A program made the position numbers and the translations under genes. A stretch of 64,000 bases of DNA from Streptomyces sp. NBC_00433 (GTDB taxonomy: Bacteria > Actinomycetota > Actinomycetes > Streptomycetales > Streptomycetaceae), in NCBI GenBank assembly GCA_036015235.1, contig CP107926.1, forward strand, positions 2,732,001 through 2,796,000. The letters run 5' to 3'. Under the pieces are notes generated by a model. That model was given only the letters and a program-made list of their open reading frames with translations, ran no database searches and had not been told where the DNA came from. Shown one piece after another: positions 26,402 through 35,281 of this stretch; the stretch's first letter is position 1; each line of letters opens with the position of its first letter.

Positions 26402-27493
26402 TCAGCGGGGCAGGACGACGATGTCCTCCGGGTCGAAGGCGACGCCCACGGACTCGCCCTCCCGAGGGGCGGCCCGCAGCGCGCACTCCGCTTCGAGGAG
26501 CGGCCCGCGCTCGGGGCGCAGCCGCACCGCGACATGGCCGCCGCGGAAGGTGCGGGAGACCACCTCGCAGCGCAGGACGCCCTCCGCCGACAGCCGTACG
26601 CCGGTCGGGCGGACCAGCAGCCGGCAGGGCCCGTCGGGGGCACCGGCCGGGGCGGGCAGCCTGCCCCAGTCGGTGGCGGCGACACCGCCGGCGACCACCG
26701 CGTCGGTGATGGTCTCGAAGCCGAGGAAGCGGGCGACGAACTCGTCCGCCGGGTGCTGCCAGACCTCCAGCGGTGTGCCGGTCTGGGCGATCCTGCCGTC
26801 GCGCATCAGCACCACCCGGTCGGCCATCGCGAAGGCCTCGCCCTGGTCGTGCGTGACGGCCAGCACGGTGGTGCCGAGCCGGCCGAAGAGCTGCCGCAGC
26901 TCCACCACCAGGCGTTCGCGCAGCGAGCGGTCGAGCTGGCCGAGCGGCTCGTCCAGCATCAGCAGCCGCGGCTCGGGCGCCAGCGCGCGGGCCAGCGCGA
27001 CCCGCTGCTGCTCGCCGCCGGACAGCGCGGCGACCGCGCGGGGCTGCGCGTCGGGCAGGCCGACCAGGTCGAGCAGTTCGGCGACCCGGCGCTGCCGCTG
27101 CTCGCGCGGCGCCTTGTGCATCCGGGGGCCGAAGCCGACATTGCCGCCGACGTCGCGCTGCGGGAAGAGCTGGTGGTCCTGGAACATCAGCCCGACCCCG
27201 CGGCGGTGCGCCGGCACGTCGCGCTGGTCGGCGCCGCCGAGCAGCACCCGGCCCGCGTCCAGGGCGGTGAGTCCGGCGACGGCCCGCAGCAGGGTGGACT
27301 TGCCGCTGCCGCTGGGGCCCAGCACACTGACGATCTCGTGCTCGGCGACGTCCAGGTCCACGGCGTCCAGCGCGGCCCGCGCCCCGAAGCGCACGGTGGC
27401 GGCGTCAAGGCGCAGCAGGGCGCCGTCCGCCGCGCCCTGCGCGGTAGGTGCTCCGGCGCCTGAGGCGGCTCCCGCGGTGGCTCTTGCGGTCAC
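26402..27493 (-). CDS. thiQ: Thiamine-type ABC transporter ATP-binding protein
   Basis: A 363-residue ABC ATPase with intact motifs: Walker A GPSGSGKST, Q-loop FQDHQLFP, signature LSGGEQQR, Walker B LLMLDEPLGQLD and THDQGEAFAMAD. The last 120 residues form a TOBE-like regulatory part. It drives the ThiP permease. The GTG start overlaps the permease stop by four bases (GTGA). The thiamine assignment rests on the TPP riboswitch at the head of the operon and the ThiB-like binding protein, not on the ATPase itself, which alone would look like an iron or spermidine transporter ATPase. Confidence 0.85.
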   Translation of the reverse strand: MTARATAGAASGAGAPTAQGAADGALLRLDAATVRFGARAALDAVDLDVAEHEIVSVLGPSGSGKSTLLRAVAGLTALDAGRVLLGGADQRDVPAHRRGVGLMFQDHQLFPQRDVGGNVGFGPRMHKAPREQRQRRVAELLDLVGLPDAQPRAVAALSGGEQQRVALARALAPEPRLLMLDEPLGQLDRSLRERLVVELRQLFGRLGTTVLAVTHDQGEAFAMADRVVLMRDGRIAQTGTPLEVWQHPADEFVARFLGFETITDAVVAGGVAATDWGRLPAPAGAPDGPCRLLVRPTGVRLSAEGVLRCEVVSRTFRGGHVAVRLRPERGPLLEAECALRAAPREGESVGVAFDPEDIVVLPR

Positions 27494-29208
27494 AATTCCC
27501 CCGATCCGGTGGTGCGCAGCGATTCGAGCGCCAGCAGCGAGGCGGCGCAGACCACCATCAGGACGGTGCTCAGGGCCATCGCCTGGCCGTAGTTGAGCGC
27601 GCCCGCCCGGCCCAGCAGCCGGGCGACGGCGACCGGCAGGGTGGGGTCGTCGGGGCGGGCGATGAAGACGGTGGCGCCGAATTCGCCCAGCGAGACGGCG
27701 AAGGCGAAACCCGCGGCAATTGCCACGGCCCGGGAGACCATGGGCAGTTCCACCTCGCGCCAGACCCGCCACGGCGAAGCGCCGAGCACCGCCGCGGCCT
27801 CGCGCAGCCGCTCGTCGACCGCCCGCAGCACGGGCAGCATCACCCGCACCACGAAGGGCGTGCCGACCAGTGCCTGGGCGAGCGGCACCAGCAGCCAGGA
27901 GTCCCGCAGGTCGAGCGGCGGCTTGTCGAGCGCGATCAGGAAGCCGAAGCCCACGGTGACGGCGGAGGTGCCCAGCGGCAGCATCAGCAGCGCGTCGAAG
28001 CCGCGGACCAGCCGGCCGGCCCTGCGCACCAGCGCCGCCGCGGCCAGCCCGCCGACGGCCAGCGCGATGGCGGTGGCGATGGCGGCGAAGCGCAGCGAAT
28101 TGCCCACGGTCTCCCAGGGGGCGACGCTGAAGGTGCCGCCGTCGGTCGAGCCGAGCGCCCGGTAGAAGGCCAGGCCGTAGCCGCTGGGTGTGTCGAAGGA
28201 GCGGGCCACGAGCACCCCGAGCGGCAGCAGGATGAGCAGCCCGATCACGGCGAGCACACCGCCCAGCAACGTACGCTCCGCCGCCCCGCGCGGCCGGTGC
28301 GCGGTCAGGGCCGGGTCGACCAGCCGCAGCGCGGACTCGCGGCGGCGAACCGACCAGGCGTGCAGGGCCAGGATCGCGATGACCGCGACGAATTGCAGCA
28401 GGGTCAGCACGGCGGCGGTCGGCAGGTCGAAGACCTCCGCGGTCTGCCGGTAGATCTCCACTTCAAGGGTGGAGCGGGTCGGGCCGCCGAGGATCTGGAT
28501 CACACCGAAGGAGGTGAAGGTGAAGAGGAAGACCATCAGAGCCGCCGCGGCCACCGACGGGCCGAGGGCGGGCAGTGTCACCCGGCGCCAGGCGGCGAGC
28601 CGGGAGGCGCCGAGCATCCTGGCGGCGTCCTCCTGCGCCGGGTCGAGCTGCGCCCACAGCCCGCCCACGGTGCGGACCACGACGGCGTAGTTGAAGAAGA
28701 CGTGGGCGACGAGGATCGCCCACACGCTGGTGTCGAGCCGCACCCCGAGCAGCGAGTCGGTGAGGCCGTCGCGGCCGAGCAGGGCCAGGAAGGCGGAGCC
28801 CGCGACGACGGTCGGCAGCACGAAGGGCACCGTGACGACCGCGCGCAGCAGCCGCCGCCCGGGGAAGTCCAGGCGGGCGAAGGCGTAGGCGCCGGGCAGC
28901 GCGACCAGCAGGGTGAGCGCGGTGGACGCGGCCGCCTGCCAGCAGGTGAACCACAGCACATGGCGGATTCCGGCGTCGCCCAGGACGTCGGCGAAGCGGC
29001 CGAACTGCCAGTTGCCGCCCTGGTGCAGGCCGCGGGTGACGATCGCCGCCACCGGATAGGCGAAGAAGGCCGCGAAGAAGAGCAGCGGGAGCGCCATCAG
29101 GGCGGCGCGGACGGCCGCCCGGCGCCCGCCGCCGGTCCGGCCGGCGCCCGCGCGGGGGCCGCCGGCCTTGCGGGCGCCGCGGTCGTACGCCGTCCGCAGC
29201 GCGCTCAC
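27490..29208 (-). CDS. thiP: Thiamine-type ABC transporter permease (two fused permease domains)
   Basis: A 572-residue membrane protein with about twelve transmembrane helices in two permease halves. Each half has a coupling loop: EDAARMLGASRLAAWRRVTLPALGPS in the first, and REAAAVLGASPWRVWREVELPMVSRA in the second. Fused permeases of this type occur in ThiP and FbpB/AfuB importers. The N-terminal 35 residues are basic and Gly-rich. The GTG at 29208 has no strong ribosome binding site and lies 19 bases after the thiB stop. It is the channel of the riboswitch-controlled transporter. Confidence 0.85.
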   Translation of the reverse strand: MSALRTAYDRGARKAGGPRAGAGRTGGGRRAAVRAALMALPLLFFAAFFAYPVAAIVTRGLHQGGNWQFGRFADVLGDAGIRHVLWFTCWQAAASTALTLLVALPGAYAFARLDFPGRRLLRAVVTVPFVLPTVVAGSAFLALLGRDGLTDSLLGVRLDTSVWAILVAHVFFNYAVVVRTVGGLWAQLDPAQEDAARMLGASRLAAWRRVTLPALGPSVAAAALMVFLFTFTSFGVIQILGGPTRSTLEVEIYRQTAEVFDLPTAAVLTLLQFVAVIAILALHAWSVRRRESALRLVDPALTAHRPRGAAERTLLGGVLAVIGLLILLPLGVLVARSFDTPSGYGLAFYRALGSTDGGTFSVAPWETVGNSLRFAAIATAIALAVGGLAAAALVRRAGRLVRGFDALLMLPLGTSAVTVGFGFLIALDKPPLDLRDSWLLVPLAQALVGTPFVVRVMLPVLRAVDERLREAAAVLGASPWRVWREVELPMVSRAVAIAAGFAFAVSLGEFGATVFIARPDDPTLPVAVARLLGRAGALNYGQAMALSTVLMVVCAASLLALESLRTTGSGEL

Positions 29209-29227
29209 CGCGCGCTCGCTTCAGCGC

Positions 29228-30343
29228 TCACTTCAGGACGATCGCATTCCACGCGTCGACCCAGTCGTCGCGCTGGGCGGCGATCTTCGCCGGTGCGAGC
29301 GTCGTGGGGTGCTCGATCTTCGCGCCGTATTTGACGAAGACCGGCGGCTCGACCGCGTCCTTGCGCACCGGGTCGACGTACATCTGCAGCGGCATGTCCT
29401 GCTGGAAGGTCCTGCTCAGCATGAAGTCGATCAGCGCCTGGCCGCCCGCGGTGTTCTTCGCGCCGTGCAGCAGTCCGGCGAATTCGATCTGCCGGAAGCA
29501 GGTGCCGGTGGCCACCCCCACGGGTGACTGGGCCGGCTCGGGGGTGACGCCGACGACCTCGGCGGGCGGGCTGGAGGCGTAGGAGACCACCAGCGGCCGG
29601 TCGCCCTTGGCCTGCTTGCCGGCCGAGGAGCCGGAGAAGCGGTCGTTGTAGGCCTGCTCCCAGCTGTCGACGACCTCGACCCCGTTGCCCTTGAGCTGCT
29701 TCCAGTACGCCTGCCAGCCCGCGTCGCCGTAGGTGGCGGCGCTGCCCAGCAGGAAGGCCAGGCCGGGCGAGGACGTCGACACGTTCTCGGTGACCAGCAG
29801 GTTCTTGTACGCCGGCTTGACCAGGTCGGCGAAGGTCTGCGGCGGTGCCAGGTGGTGGGCGGTGAAGTAGGCCCGGTCGTAGTTGACGCAGACGTCGCCC
29901 GAGTCGATCGGGGTGACCCGGTGCTTCGCCGCGTCGAGCTGCACGTCGGCGGGGACCTGGCCGAGGTCCTTGGCCGTGTACGGCGTGAACAGGCCGTTGT
30001 CGAGCGCCCGGGAAAGCAGGGTGTTGTCGACGCCGAAGAAGACGTCACCGCGCGGGTGGTCCTTGGTGAGGATGGCCTGGTTCACGGCCGCGCCGGCGTC
30101 CCCGCCGCGCAGCACCTTGACCGTGTAGCCGGTCTCCTTGGTGAATTCGGCGAGCACGGACTTCGACGCGGCGAAGGAGTCGTGGCTGACCAGGGTGACG
30201 GTCTTGGAGCCGCTCCCGGCGGCACCGCTGCCCCTGGCGTCCTTGCCCTTGTCCTGCGAGTCGCTGCCGCAGGCGGCCAGCACGGTCGCGGCGGCGGTGG
30301 CCAGGACGAGCGCGCCGGCGGCACGCCGGGATGTGGTTCTCAT
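29228..30343 (-). CDS. thiB: Thiamine-type ABC transporter substrate-binding lipoprotein
   Basis: A 371-residue exported protein. A signal peptide with a lipobox (VLAAC near residue 24) marks it as a lipoprotein. The mature part fits the ThiB family: VTLVSHDSFAASKSVLAEF, GDAGAAVNQAILTK, DVFFGVDNTLLSRAL and DSGDVCVNYDRAYF. It should bind thiamine, its phosphates or a precursor. The ribosome binding site GGGAG at 30352-30356 lies in the 3' end of a TPP riboswitch, so TPP should switch translation off. It heads the thiB-thiP-thiQ operon. Confidence 0.88.
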   Translation of the reverse strand: MRTTSRRAAGALVLATAAATVLAACGSDSQDKGKDARGSGAAGSGSKTVTLVSHDSFAASKSVLAEFTKETGYTVKVLRGGDAGAAVNQAILTKDHPRGDVFFGVDNTLLSRALDNGLFTPYTAKDLGQVPADVQLDAAKHRVTPIDSGDVCVNYDRAYFTAHHLAPPQTFADLVKPAYKNLLVTENVSTSSPGLAFLLGSAATYGDAGWQAYWKQLKGNGVEVVDSWEQAYNDRFSGSSAGKQAKGDRPLVVSYASSPPAEVVGVTPEPAQSPVGVATGTCFRQIEFAGLLHGAKNTAGGQALIDFMLSRTFQQDMPLQMYVDPVRKDAVEPPVFVKYGAKIEHPTTLAPAKIAAQRDDWVDAWNAIVLK

Positions 30344-30351
30344 CTGCGATG

Positions 30352-30455
30352 ACTCCCTACGCCGGTATGACCCGGATCAGGTGGGAGGGTCTGCGGCCTG
30401 AGACCTCGCTTTCAGGTCCCTCGCCGCACTCTCAGCGCCGTCGCAGGCGCTCCCC
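30352..30455 (-). promoter_or_regulatory. TPP riboswitch (THI element)
   Basis: On the minus strand the segment starts GGGGAGCGCC, has the conserved GCTGAGAGT, then GACCCT, ACCTGATCCGGGTCATACC and the closing GCGTAGGGAG. These are the hallmark pieces of the thiamine pyrophosphate riboswitch in the right order. The 3' GGGAG both pairs with the 5' end in the closing stem and serves as the ribosome binding site of thiB. This points to translational control by TPP. Confidence 0.95.
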
Positions 30456-30529
30456 TGTCGGAATGTTCTGTTGTACGACCGTATGAAGCCATGTCTTCCG
30501 CCGGTCGCCGACCGTACGCTATCAGCAGG

Positions 30530-31636
30530 TCAGCGCTCGGCTGCGGCCAGCTGCCCGCAGGCGCCGTCGATCTCCTGGCCCCGGGTGTCCCGCACGGTCA
30601 CGGGCACGCCGTGCGCTTCGAGCGCGGCCACGAACGCCCGCTCGTCCTCGGGCCGAGACGCGGTCCACTTCGAGCCGGGCGTCGGGTTGAGCGGGATCAG
30701 GTTGACGTGCACCCGGTGGTTCTTCAGCAGCCTGCCCAGCCGGTCGGCACGCCACGCCTGGTCGTTCACGTCGCGGATCAGCGCGTACTCGATCGAGATC
30801 CGGCGGCCGGAGACCTCGGCGTAGTGCCAGGCCGCGTCCAGCACCTCGCGGACCTTCCAGCGGGTGTTGACCGGTACGAGGGTGTCGCGCAGCTCGTCGT
30901 CGGGGGCGTGCAGCGACACCGCGAGGCGGCACTTGAAGCCCTCGTCCGCGAAGCGGTACATCGCGGGCACCAGGCCCACGGTGGACACGGTGATGCCGCG
31001 CTGCGACAGGCCGAGCCCGTCCGGCTCGGGGTCGGTGAGCCGGCGGATGGCGCCGACGACCCGCTTGTAGTTGGCCAGCGGCTCGCCCATGCCCATGAAG
31101 ACGATGTTCGACAGCCGGGCCGCGCCGCCGGGGACCTCCCCGTCGCGCAGCGACTTCATGCCGGCCACGATCTGGTGCACGATCTCGGCGGTCGACAGAT
31201 TCCGGTCCAGGCCCGCCTGGCCGGTGGCGCAGAAGGGGCAGTTCATGCCGCAGCCGGCCTGTGACGAGATGCACATGGTGACCCGGTCCGGATAGCGCAT
31301 CAGCACCGACTCGACGAGGGTCCCGTCGAAGAGCTTCCACAGCGTCTTGCGGGTGTCGCCGTCGTCGCACGACGCGTGCCGCACCACGGTCATCAGCTCG
31401 GGCAGCAGGTCCTCCGCGAGCTTCCCGCGGGCCGCGGCAGGTATGTCCGTCCAGGCGGCCGGGTCGTCGGCGAACCGCGCGAAGTAGTGCTGCGACAGCT
31501 GCTTGGCCCGGAAGGGCTTCTCCCCGAGCGCTGCCACCGCCTCACGTCGCTCGGCGGGCGAGAGGTCGGCAAGATGCCGCGGGGGCTTCTTGGCCCCACG
31601 CGGCGCGGCGAAAGTCAGTTCTCCGGCTACAGGCAT
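30530..31636 (-). CDS. rlmN: Dual-specificity 23S rRNA / tRNA adenine-C2 methyltransferase
   Basis: A 368-residue radical-SAM enzyme that methylates A2503 of 23S rRNA and A37 of some tRNAs. The iron-sulfur cluster Cys residues 129, 133 and 136 are in CGMNCPFC. The sequence [17 protein letters not shown] (SAM site) and the C-terminal [14 protein letters not shown] (with the methyl-carrying Cys) are present. The ATG at 31636 lies inside a 23-base direct repeat that recurs at 38536-38558, so the first seven codons and the upstream flank may come from an integrated element. A GGGA lies eight bases before the ATG. Confidence 0.93.
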   Translation of the reverse strand: MPVAGELTFAAPRGAKKPPRHLADLSPAERREAVAALGEKPFRAKQLSQHYFARFADDPAAWTDIPAAARGKLAEDLLPELMTVVRHASCDDGDTRKTLWKLFDGTLVESVLMRYPDRVTMCISSQAGCGMNCPFCATGQAGLDRNLSTAEIVHQIVAGMKSLRDGEVPGGAARLSNIVFMGMGEPLANYKRVVGAIRRLTDPEPDGLGLSQRGITVSTVGLVPAMYRFADEGFKCRLAVSLHAPDDELRDTLVPVNTRWKVREVLDAAWHYAEVSGRRISIEYALIRDVNDQAWRADRLGRLLKNHRVHVNLIPLNPTPGSKWTASRPEDERAFVAALEAHGVPVTVRDTRGQEIDGACGQLAAAER

Positions 31637-31639
31637 GAT
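31617..31639 (+). repeat. Direct repeat copy 1 (att-like site) over the rlmN start codon
   Basis: A 23-base segment identical to 38536-38558. It covers the rlmN ATG and its next codons. To its right, a further 28 bases match the other copy imperfectly (mismatches plus one indel); to its left the two copies are unrelated. This is the pattern expected for the attachment site on the gene side of an integrated element. Confidence 0.8.
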
Positions 31640-31996
31640 GCGTCCCAGTGTCGCAGACCGCGCGGCACTGCCTGCTCAGAGCGGATCGGCGGGGGTCGTC
31701 GTTGGTCGTTGACGGTCACCGATGGCCAGCCTCGCACGGCCCACAGACGGCCCGGGAACCCAGTGGAACCGTGGTGAGGCTGCCGGTGAGGTACGGGTGA
31801 GTCAGTGAGTTCTCACTGCCTGCCTCACTCGGGCACCTCACCGGGTTGACCTGCGGAAGTGAGGCTGGTGACCCTGGTGACACCCCGCTGGGCAGCCTGT
31901 TTGGACCCTCAACGACGGGCTTTCGCGGGAGCGCCGCTGCCTCACTCACCAAGCCGACCGGGAGCTCCTGCAGGCGGGCGGAGGCTAGGGCAGAAA
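31640..31996. other. Non-coding arm region with clustered GTGAG/CTCAC motifs
   Basis: About 350 bases with no convincing gene. Between 31773 and 31950, GTGAG or its complement CTCAC occurs about ten times, including GTGAGGCTG twice (31774 and 31859). The motifs sit next to the att-like repeat, as integrase arm-binding sites do in attP regions. A 78-codon minus-strand frame (31716-31952) crosses it, but its sequence is not protein-like. Confidence 0.45.
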
Positions 31997-32076
31997 TGAG
32001 AGGGCGGTAAGTGACGTACTGCCCGTTTCGCGCTTGCAGGTGGGGCTGTCGGGCTGGTGGTGGCCTCTTCGGGTGG

Positions 32077-32500
32077 CTATCGCCGTGGCTGGGTGAACAA
32101 CCCCTGCTCGGACTCGATCAGGATCCCGCGTTCGACCAGCCGCTTCAGCTTCAACCGGACGTTGTTGACGTTGCTGGGCGCGATCTCCAGAGCCATCGCC
32201 TCGCAGACCGCCCGCGCCCGCAGCGGGGCGTCGGCCGCGGCGAACACCCGCCATGATCTGCCGGTAGGCCGGATGGTCCGGCAGCTTCGTGGCCGGTGGC
32301 GTCGGCGGGGACGGATCGGGCAGGGCCAGCAGCGTCTTGCGGGTGATGCGGACTTCTTCGGCGAGGCGGTCGAACTCCGCCAGTTGCGCGTTGAGTTCGG
32401 CGATGCGTCCCCGCGTGGTCTCGGCCTGCGTGGCGATCTCGCGCTCTTGCTCCTCCAGGCGCGCCAGCACCGCTCCCAAGGTCAGCTCGCTGCCGCTCAC
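32077..32500 (-). pseudogene. IS-carried coiled-coil / winged-helix protein, frameshifted
   Basis: The GTG at 32500 overlaps the transposase stop (GTGA). The first 84 residues are read cleanly: a long coiled coil (ARLEEQEREIATQAETTRGRIAELNAQLAEF) followed by a Pro-rich linker and LPDHPAYRQIM. At 32247-32249 an extra base shifts the frame; without it the reading continues as a winged-helix-like part (AVFAAADAPLRARAVCEA and VNNVRLKLKRLVERGIL) to a stop at 32077, giving about 140 residues. The repaired length is an exact codon multiple, which supports a one-base insertion. I recall intact homologues in Streptomyces. It could be a transposition helper or regulator; nothing proves that. Confidence 0.7.
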
Positions 32501-33336
32501 GCGCTGCGCCAGGTGGGGGTGGAGGTCGCGGTCAGTATCCGGGCCATCCGGTCGCTTATGGCCCAGTACACCCTCGACTCGGCAGAGGCGGGCCGGTGTT
32601 CGTAGTCCCGTACCAGCCTGCGGTGCAGCGTCATGATCCCGTTCACCTGCTCCACCACCCACCTCTTGGGCTGCGGGACGAACCCGCTGCCCTCCGGGTT
32701 ACGCTCGACGACTTCGACGTCGATGCCCACCTTCCGCCCGTGGTCGATGACAGCGTTCTTGAACCCCTGGTCCACCAGGGCCTTCTGCACCGTGTCGGTG
32801 TCGGCGGCGACCTTGTCCAGCAAGGCGATGCCGGCGGCGTTGTCGTGCGCGGACGCGGCCAGCACCACCACCGCGATCACCAGACCGAGAACATCAACTG
32901 CCAGGCCGCGCTTGCGGCCCGGGACTTTTTTTGCCGCGTCCCTTCCGGTGGTGTCGGCGGGCACTCCGACGGCCGCGTGCAGGCTCTGGGTGTCGAGCAC
33001 CACCAGGCTGGGGTCGGCCTTGCGCCCCCGGCTCTCGCGCACCTGCCAGCGCAGCAGGTCGTGGATGGTCTGGTCGGTGCCGTCATCGCGCCACGTGTAG
33101 AAGTAGTACTTCACCGCGCCGACCGGGGGCAGGTCGTGGGGGAGGTAGTCCCACTGGCAGCCGGTACGGGACTGGTAGAGTAGGGCGTTGACGATCTCCC
33201 GCATCGCGTAGGCGCCCTGGTGGCCGCTGACGGAGGGATGCCGAGCCTTCCAGGAGGCGATGACGGGCTCGATCAGGGCCCACCGCTCGTCGGACAAGTC
33301 GCTCTTGTAGGGCTGGCGGTCGCTCACGAAGAACAC
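32497..33336 (-). CDS. IS5-family transposase
   Basis: A 279-residue DDE transposase with the N-terminal DUF4096-like part (LSDERWALIEPVIASWKAR, YQSRTGCQWDYLPHDLPP) and the RNase H-like catalytic part. Likely acidic residues are in VVLDTQSLH, DQGFKNAVIDHG and RWVVEQVNGIM. The reading frame is complete. It spans most of the element bounded at 32000 and 33429. The stop overlaps the second gene of the element, so the two are translationally coupled. Confidence 0.9.
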   Translation of the reverse strand: MFFVSDRQPYKSDLSDERWALIEPVIASWKARHPSVSGHQGAYAMREIVNALLYQSRTGCQWDYLPHDLPPVGAVKYYFYTWRDDGTDQTIHDLLRWQVRESRGRKADPSLVVLDTQSLHAAVGVPADTTGRDAAKKVPGRKRGLAVDVLGLVIAVVVLAASAHDNAAGIALLDKVAADTDTVQKALVDQGFKNAVIDHGRKVGIDVEVVERNPEGSGFVPQPKRWVVEQVNGIMTLHRRLVRDYEHRPASAESRVYWAISDRMARILTATSTPTWRSA

Positions 33337-33512
33337 TCCAGCACGACAGAACTCCCCGATCAGCGCCGATGCCCCTGCGCCACACGTTCCAGCGACAACA
33401 AACGCGGCATCACGTCACATACCGCCCTCTGACACCTCACGGGCGCCTGCTCGCTGCGACGATGTATCGAGCGCCCCTCATAGGCAAGGCAAGCCGACCG
33501 TAGGGATGGCCC

Positions 33513-34073
33513 ATGGACGCCAACACCGTCACCGCTATCTGCGCCACCGGAATCGCCACAGCATCGTTCGCCGTGACAATCATGGAAACCCGCGCCAACC
33601 GCCAGCACAACCGGCATTCCGTCGCTCCGATCCTGGAACTCTGGGCTCGGCGACGTGTGGGAGGGCCCACGGGCATCCTCATAGCGAACTACGGCCTCGG
33701 CCCGGCGATCATCACCCAGAGCCGAGCGTTTCTCGACGGAGTCGACCTCGGCCCTTGGGCAGAGGAAGCACTCGAAACCGTCCGTAGGGCCGTGCAAGAA
33801 CGCCCTCACGGCATGGCACTCAACCATCGCGGGGTAACCATCCCAGCGGGCAACGAACGGTTCCTCCTATCCACCGATGCCTATGATCCCAGGCGCCACT
33901 CGGATCTGTGGGACCTGGTCTGGCGCCGCCTCACGCTCAAGATCGACTACGAGTCCCTGTATCGGACCGAAACTCTCAGCGTCTCCCTCCGGACTCACGA
34001 CAGCCCCCCCTTCCTACCCGGGGCGCATCAGAGTGGGCCGGATGCCCCAGAAACCCATGCAGGGCGAGCGTGA
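33513..34073 (+). CDS. Hypothetical protein with N-terminal membrane anchor
   Basis: A 186-residue protein of unknown function. Residues 3-23 (ANTVTAICATGIATASFAVTI, mildly hydrophobic) form a likely single membrane anchor, followed by a basic METRANRQHNRH and a soluble domain with a mixed alpha/beta pattern (ILIANYGLGPAIITQSRAFLDG, and LWDLVWRRLTLKIDYESLY). The ATG at 33513 follows a weak GGGATGG. The gene sits between the two insertion sequences and its stop is 80 bases before the IS3 end, so it is intact. Codon choice is less GC-biased than in the core genes, consistent with foreign origin. Its layout is like that of the protein at 37266-37934. Confidence 0.6.
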   Translation: MDANTVTAICATGIATASFAVTIMETRANRQHNRHSVAPILELWARRRVGGPTGILIANYGLGPAIITQSRAFLDGVDLGPWAEEALETVRRAVQERPHGMALNHRGVTIPAGNERFLLSTDAYDPRRHSDLWDLVWRRLTLKIDYESLYRTETLSVSLRTHDSPPFLPGAHQSGPDAPETHAGRA

Positions 34074-34222
34074 AAGCCAGAGCGGGAAGCAGGAAGCGCG
34101 CCCGCCGAGCGGCGACTCTCAACACCGGGTCTGGTGCAGGGTTGGGTGACGGTTGACCTGCCCCACCTCTGAGGTTCCAGTTCTGCTGGCTAACTGACGG
34201 CCTTCACGAAAGGCTGTCGGAC

Positions 34223-34519
34223 ATGCCCCGCGCCTACCCTGCTGAGTTCCGCGCCCGCGCCGTTGCGTTGGTGCGGGCTGGAAAAGAACAGAAGCAGACC
34301 GCCGTCGACCTCGGCATCCATCCGGTCACGCTGTCGAAGTGGTTGCGCCAGGACGACATCGACAACGGCCTGCGCCCTGGCAGGGTCTCGGAGGAGTCCG
34401 CAGAGCTGCGTGCAGCGCGGCGACGAATCCGCGAGCTGGAAACCGAGCTCGAGATCGTCCGCAAGGCCGCCAAGTTCCTCGGCGAGGACAAGCCGGCCCC
34501 AAAAGGCTCTACCCGGTGA
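34223..34519 (+). CDS. IS3-family transposase OrfA
   Basis: A 98-residue helix-turn-helix protein: RAYPAEFRARAVALVRAGKEQKQTAVDLGIHPVTLSKWLRQDD followed by a leucine-rich helix (AELRAARRRIRELETELEIVRKAAKFLGED). It recognises the element ends. OrfB lies in the -1 frame. The sequence CCAAAAGG at 34500-34507 could allow a -1 slip to make OrfAB, and the GTG at 34516 overlapping the OrfA stop (GTGA) could start OrfB alone. Confidence 0.9.
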   Translation: MPRAYPAEFRARAVALVRAGKEQKQTAVDLGIHPVTLSKWLRQDDIDNGLRPGRVSEESAELRAARRRIRELETELEIVRKAAKFLGEDKPAPKGSTR

Positions 34520-35281
34520 TCGACCGTCTCGTCGATGCCGGGGCACCGGTCGACCGATGCTGCCGGATCCTCGGGGTCGCCCGGCAGAACTACTACAAGC
34601 ACAAGCGCACCCCGACCACACCGCGGCAGCTGCGACGGGAGTGGCTGACCGGGCTGATCCGGGAGGTCCACGTCGCCTCACGCGGCACCTACGGCTACCG
34701 CCGCATCCACGCCGAGCTCACCCTGGGCATGGGCATCCAGGTGTGTTCCAGGACGGTGTCGGTGCTGATGACACAGGCCGGTATCCACGGACTGCCCGGA
34801 CCGGTGCGGATCAAGCGCCTGCGGGGTGTCGTCACCGCCGATGACCTGGTCAACCGGAAGTTCCATCGGCTGCGACCCAACGAGCTGTGGGTCACCGACA
34901 TCACGCAACACCGCACCAGAGAAGGGTGGGTGTACTGCGCGGCGGTCCTGGACGCGTTCAGCCGCAAGATCGTGGGCTGGTCGATCGACTCCAGACAGGA
35001 CTCCGCCCTCGTGGTCAACGCGCTGGACATGGCCATCCGCAACCGGTGCCCCGAACCAGGCGGGATAGTGCACGCCGATCACGGCATCCAGTTCACCTCC
35101 TGGGTCTTCGGGGAAAGGATCCGCTCAGCCGGGCTCCTGCCGTCGTTCGGCACTGTCGGGGACGGCCTGGACAACGCGATGACCGAGTCGTTCTGGTCCT
35201 CGATGCAGATCGAGCTGCTCAACCGCAAACGGTGGAAGACCCGGGTCGAGTTGGCGAACGCGATCTTCGAGTACATCGAGG

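Larger units (their letters stand above)
32000..33429 (-). mobile_element. IS5-family (IS1031-type) insertion sequence with an extra gene
   Basis: A 1430-base element. The ends are imperfect inverted repeats: gagggcggtaagtgacgt at 32000 and the complement of 33406-33429, with 21 of 24 bases matching. The 3-base target duplication TGA flanks it at 31997-31999 and 33430-33432, which fits the TNA target of the IS1031 group. It holds the transposase gene and, overlapping it by four bases, a second gene with a single-base frameshift. Confidence 0.85.

Noticed and set aside
28000-29208. Iron (FbpB-type) transporter identity for the thiP-like permease
   Set aside because: The fused permease alone would allow it, but the TPP riboswitch and ThiB-like binding protein in the same operon point to thiamine.
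31716-31952. 78-codon minus-strand frame in the left arm of the island
   Set aside because: Its sequence is Ser/Pro/Gly-rich without domain features, has no good ribosome binding site and covers the GTGAG motif cluster, which better explains the region.
33360-33827. 155-codon minus-strand frame
   Set aside because: It lies antisense to the start of the gene at 33513 and crosses the right end of the IS5-type element and its target duplication.
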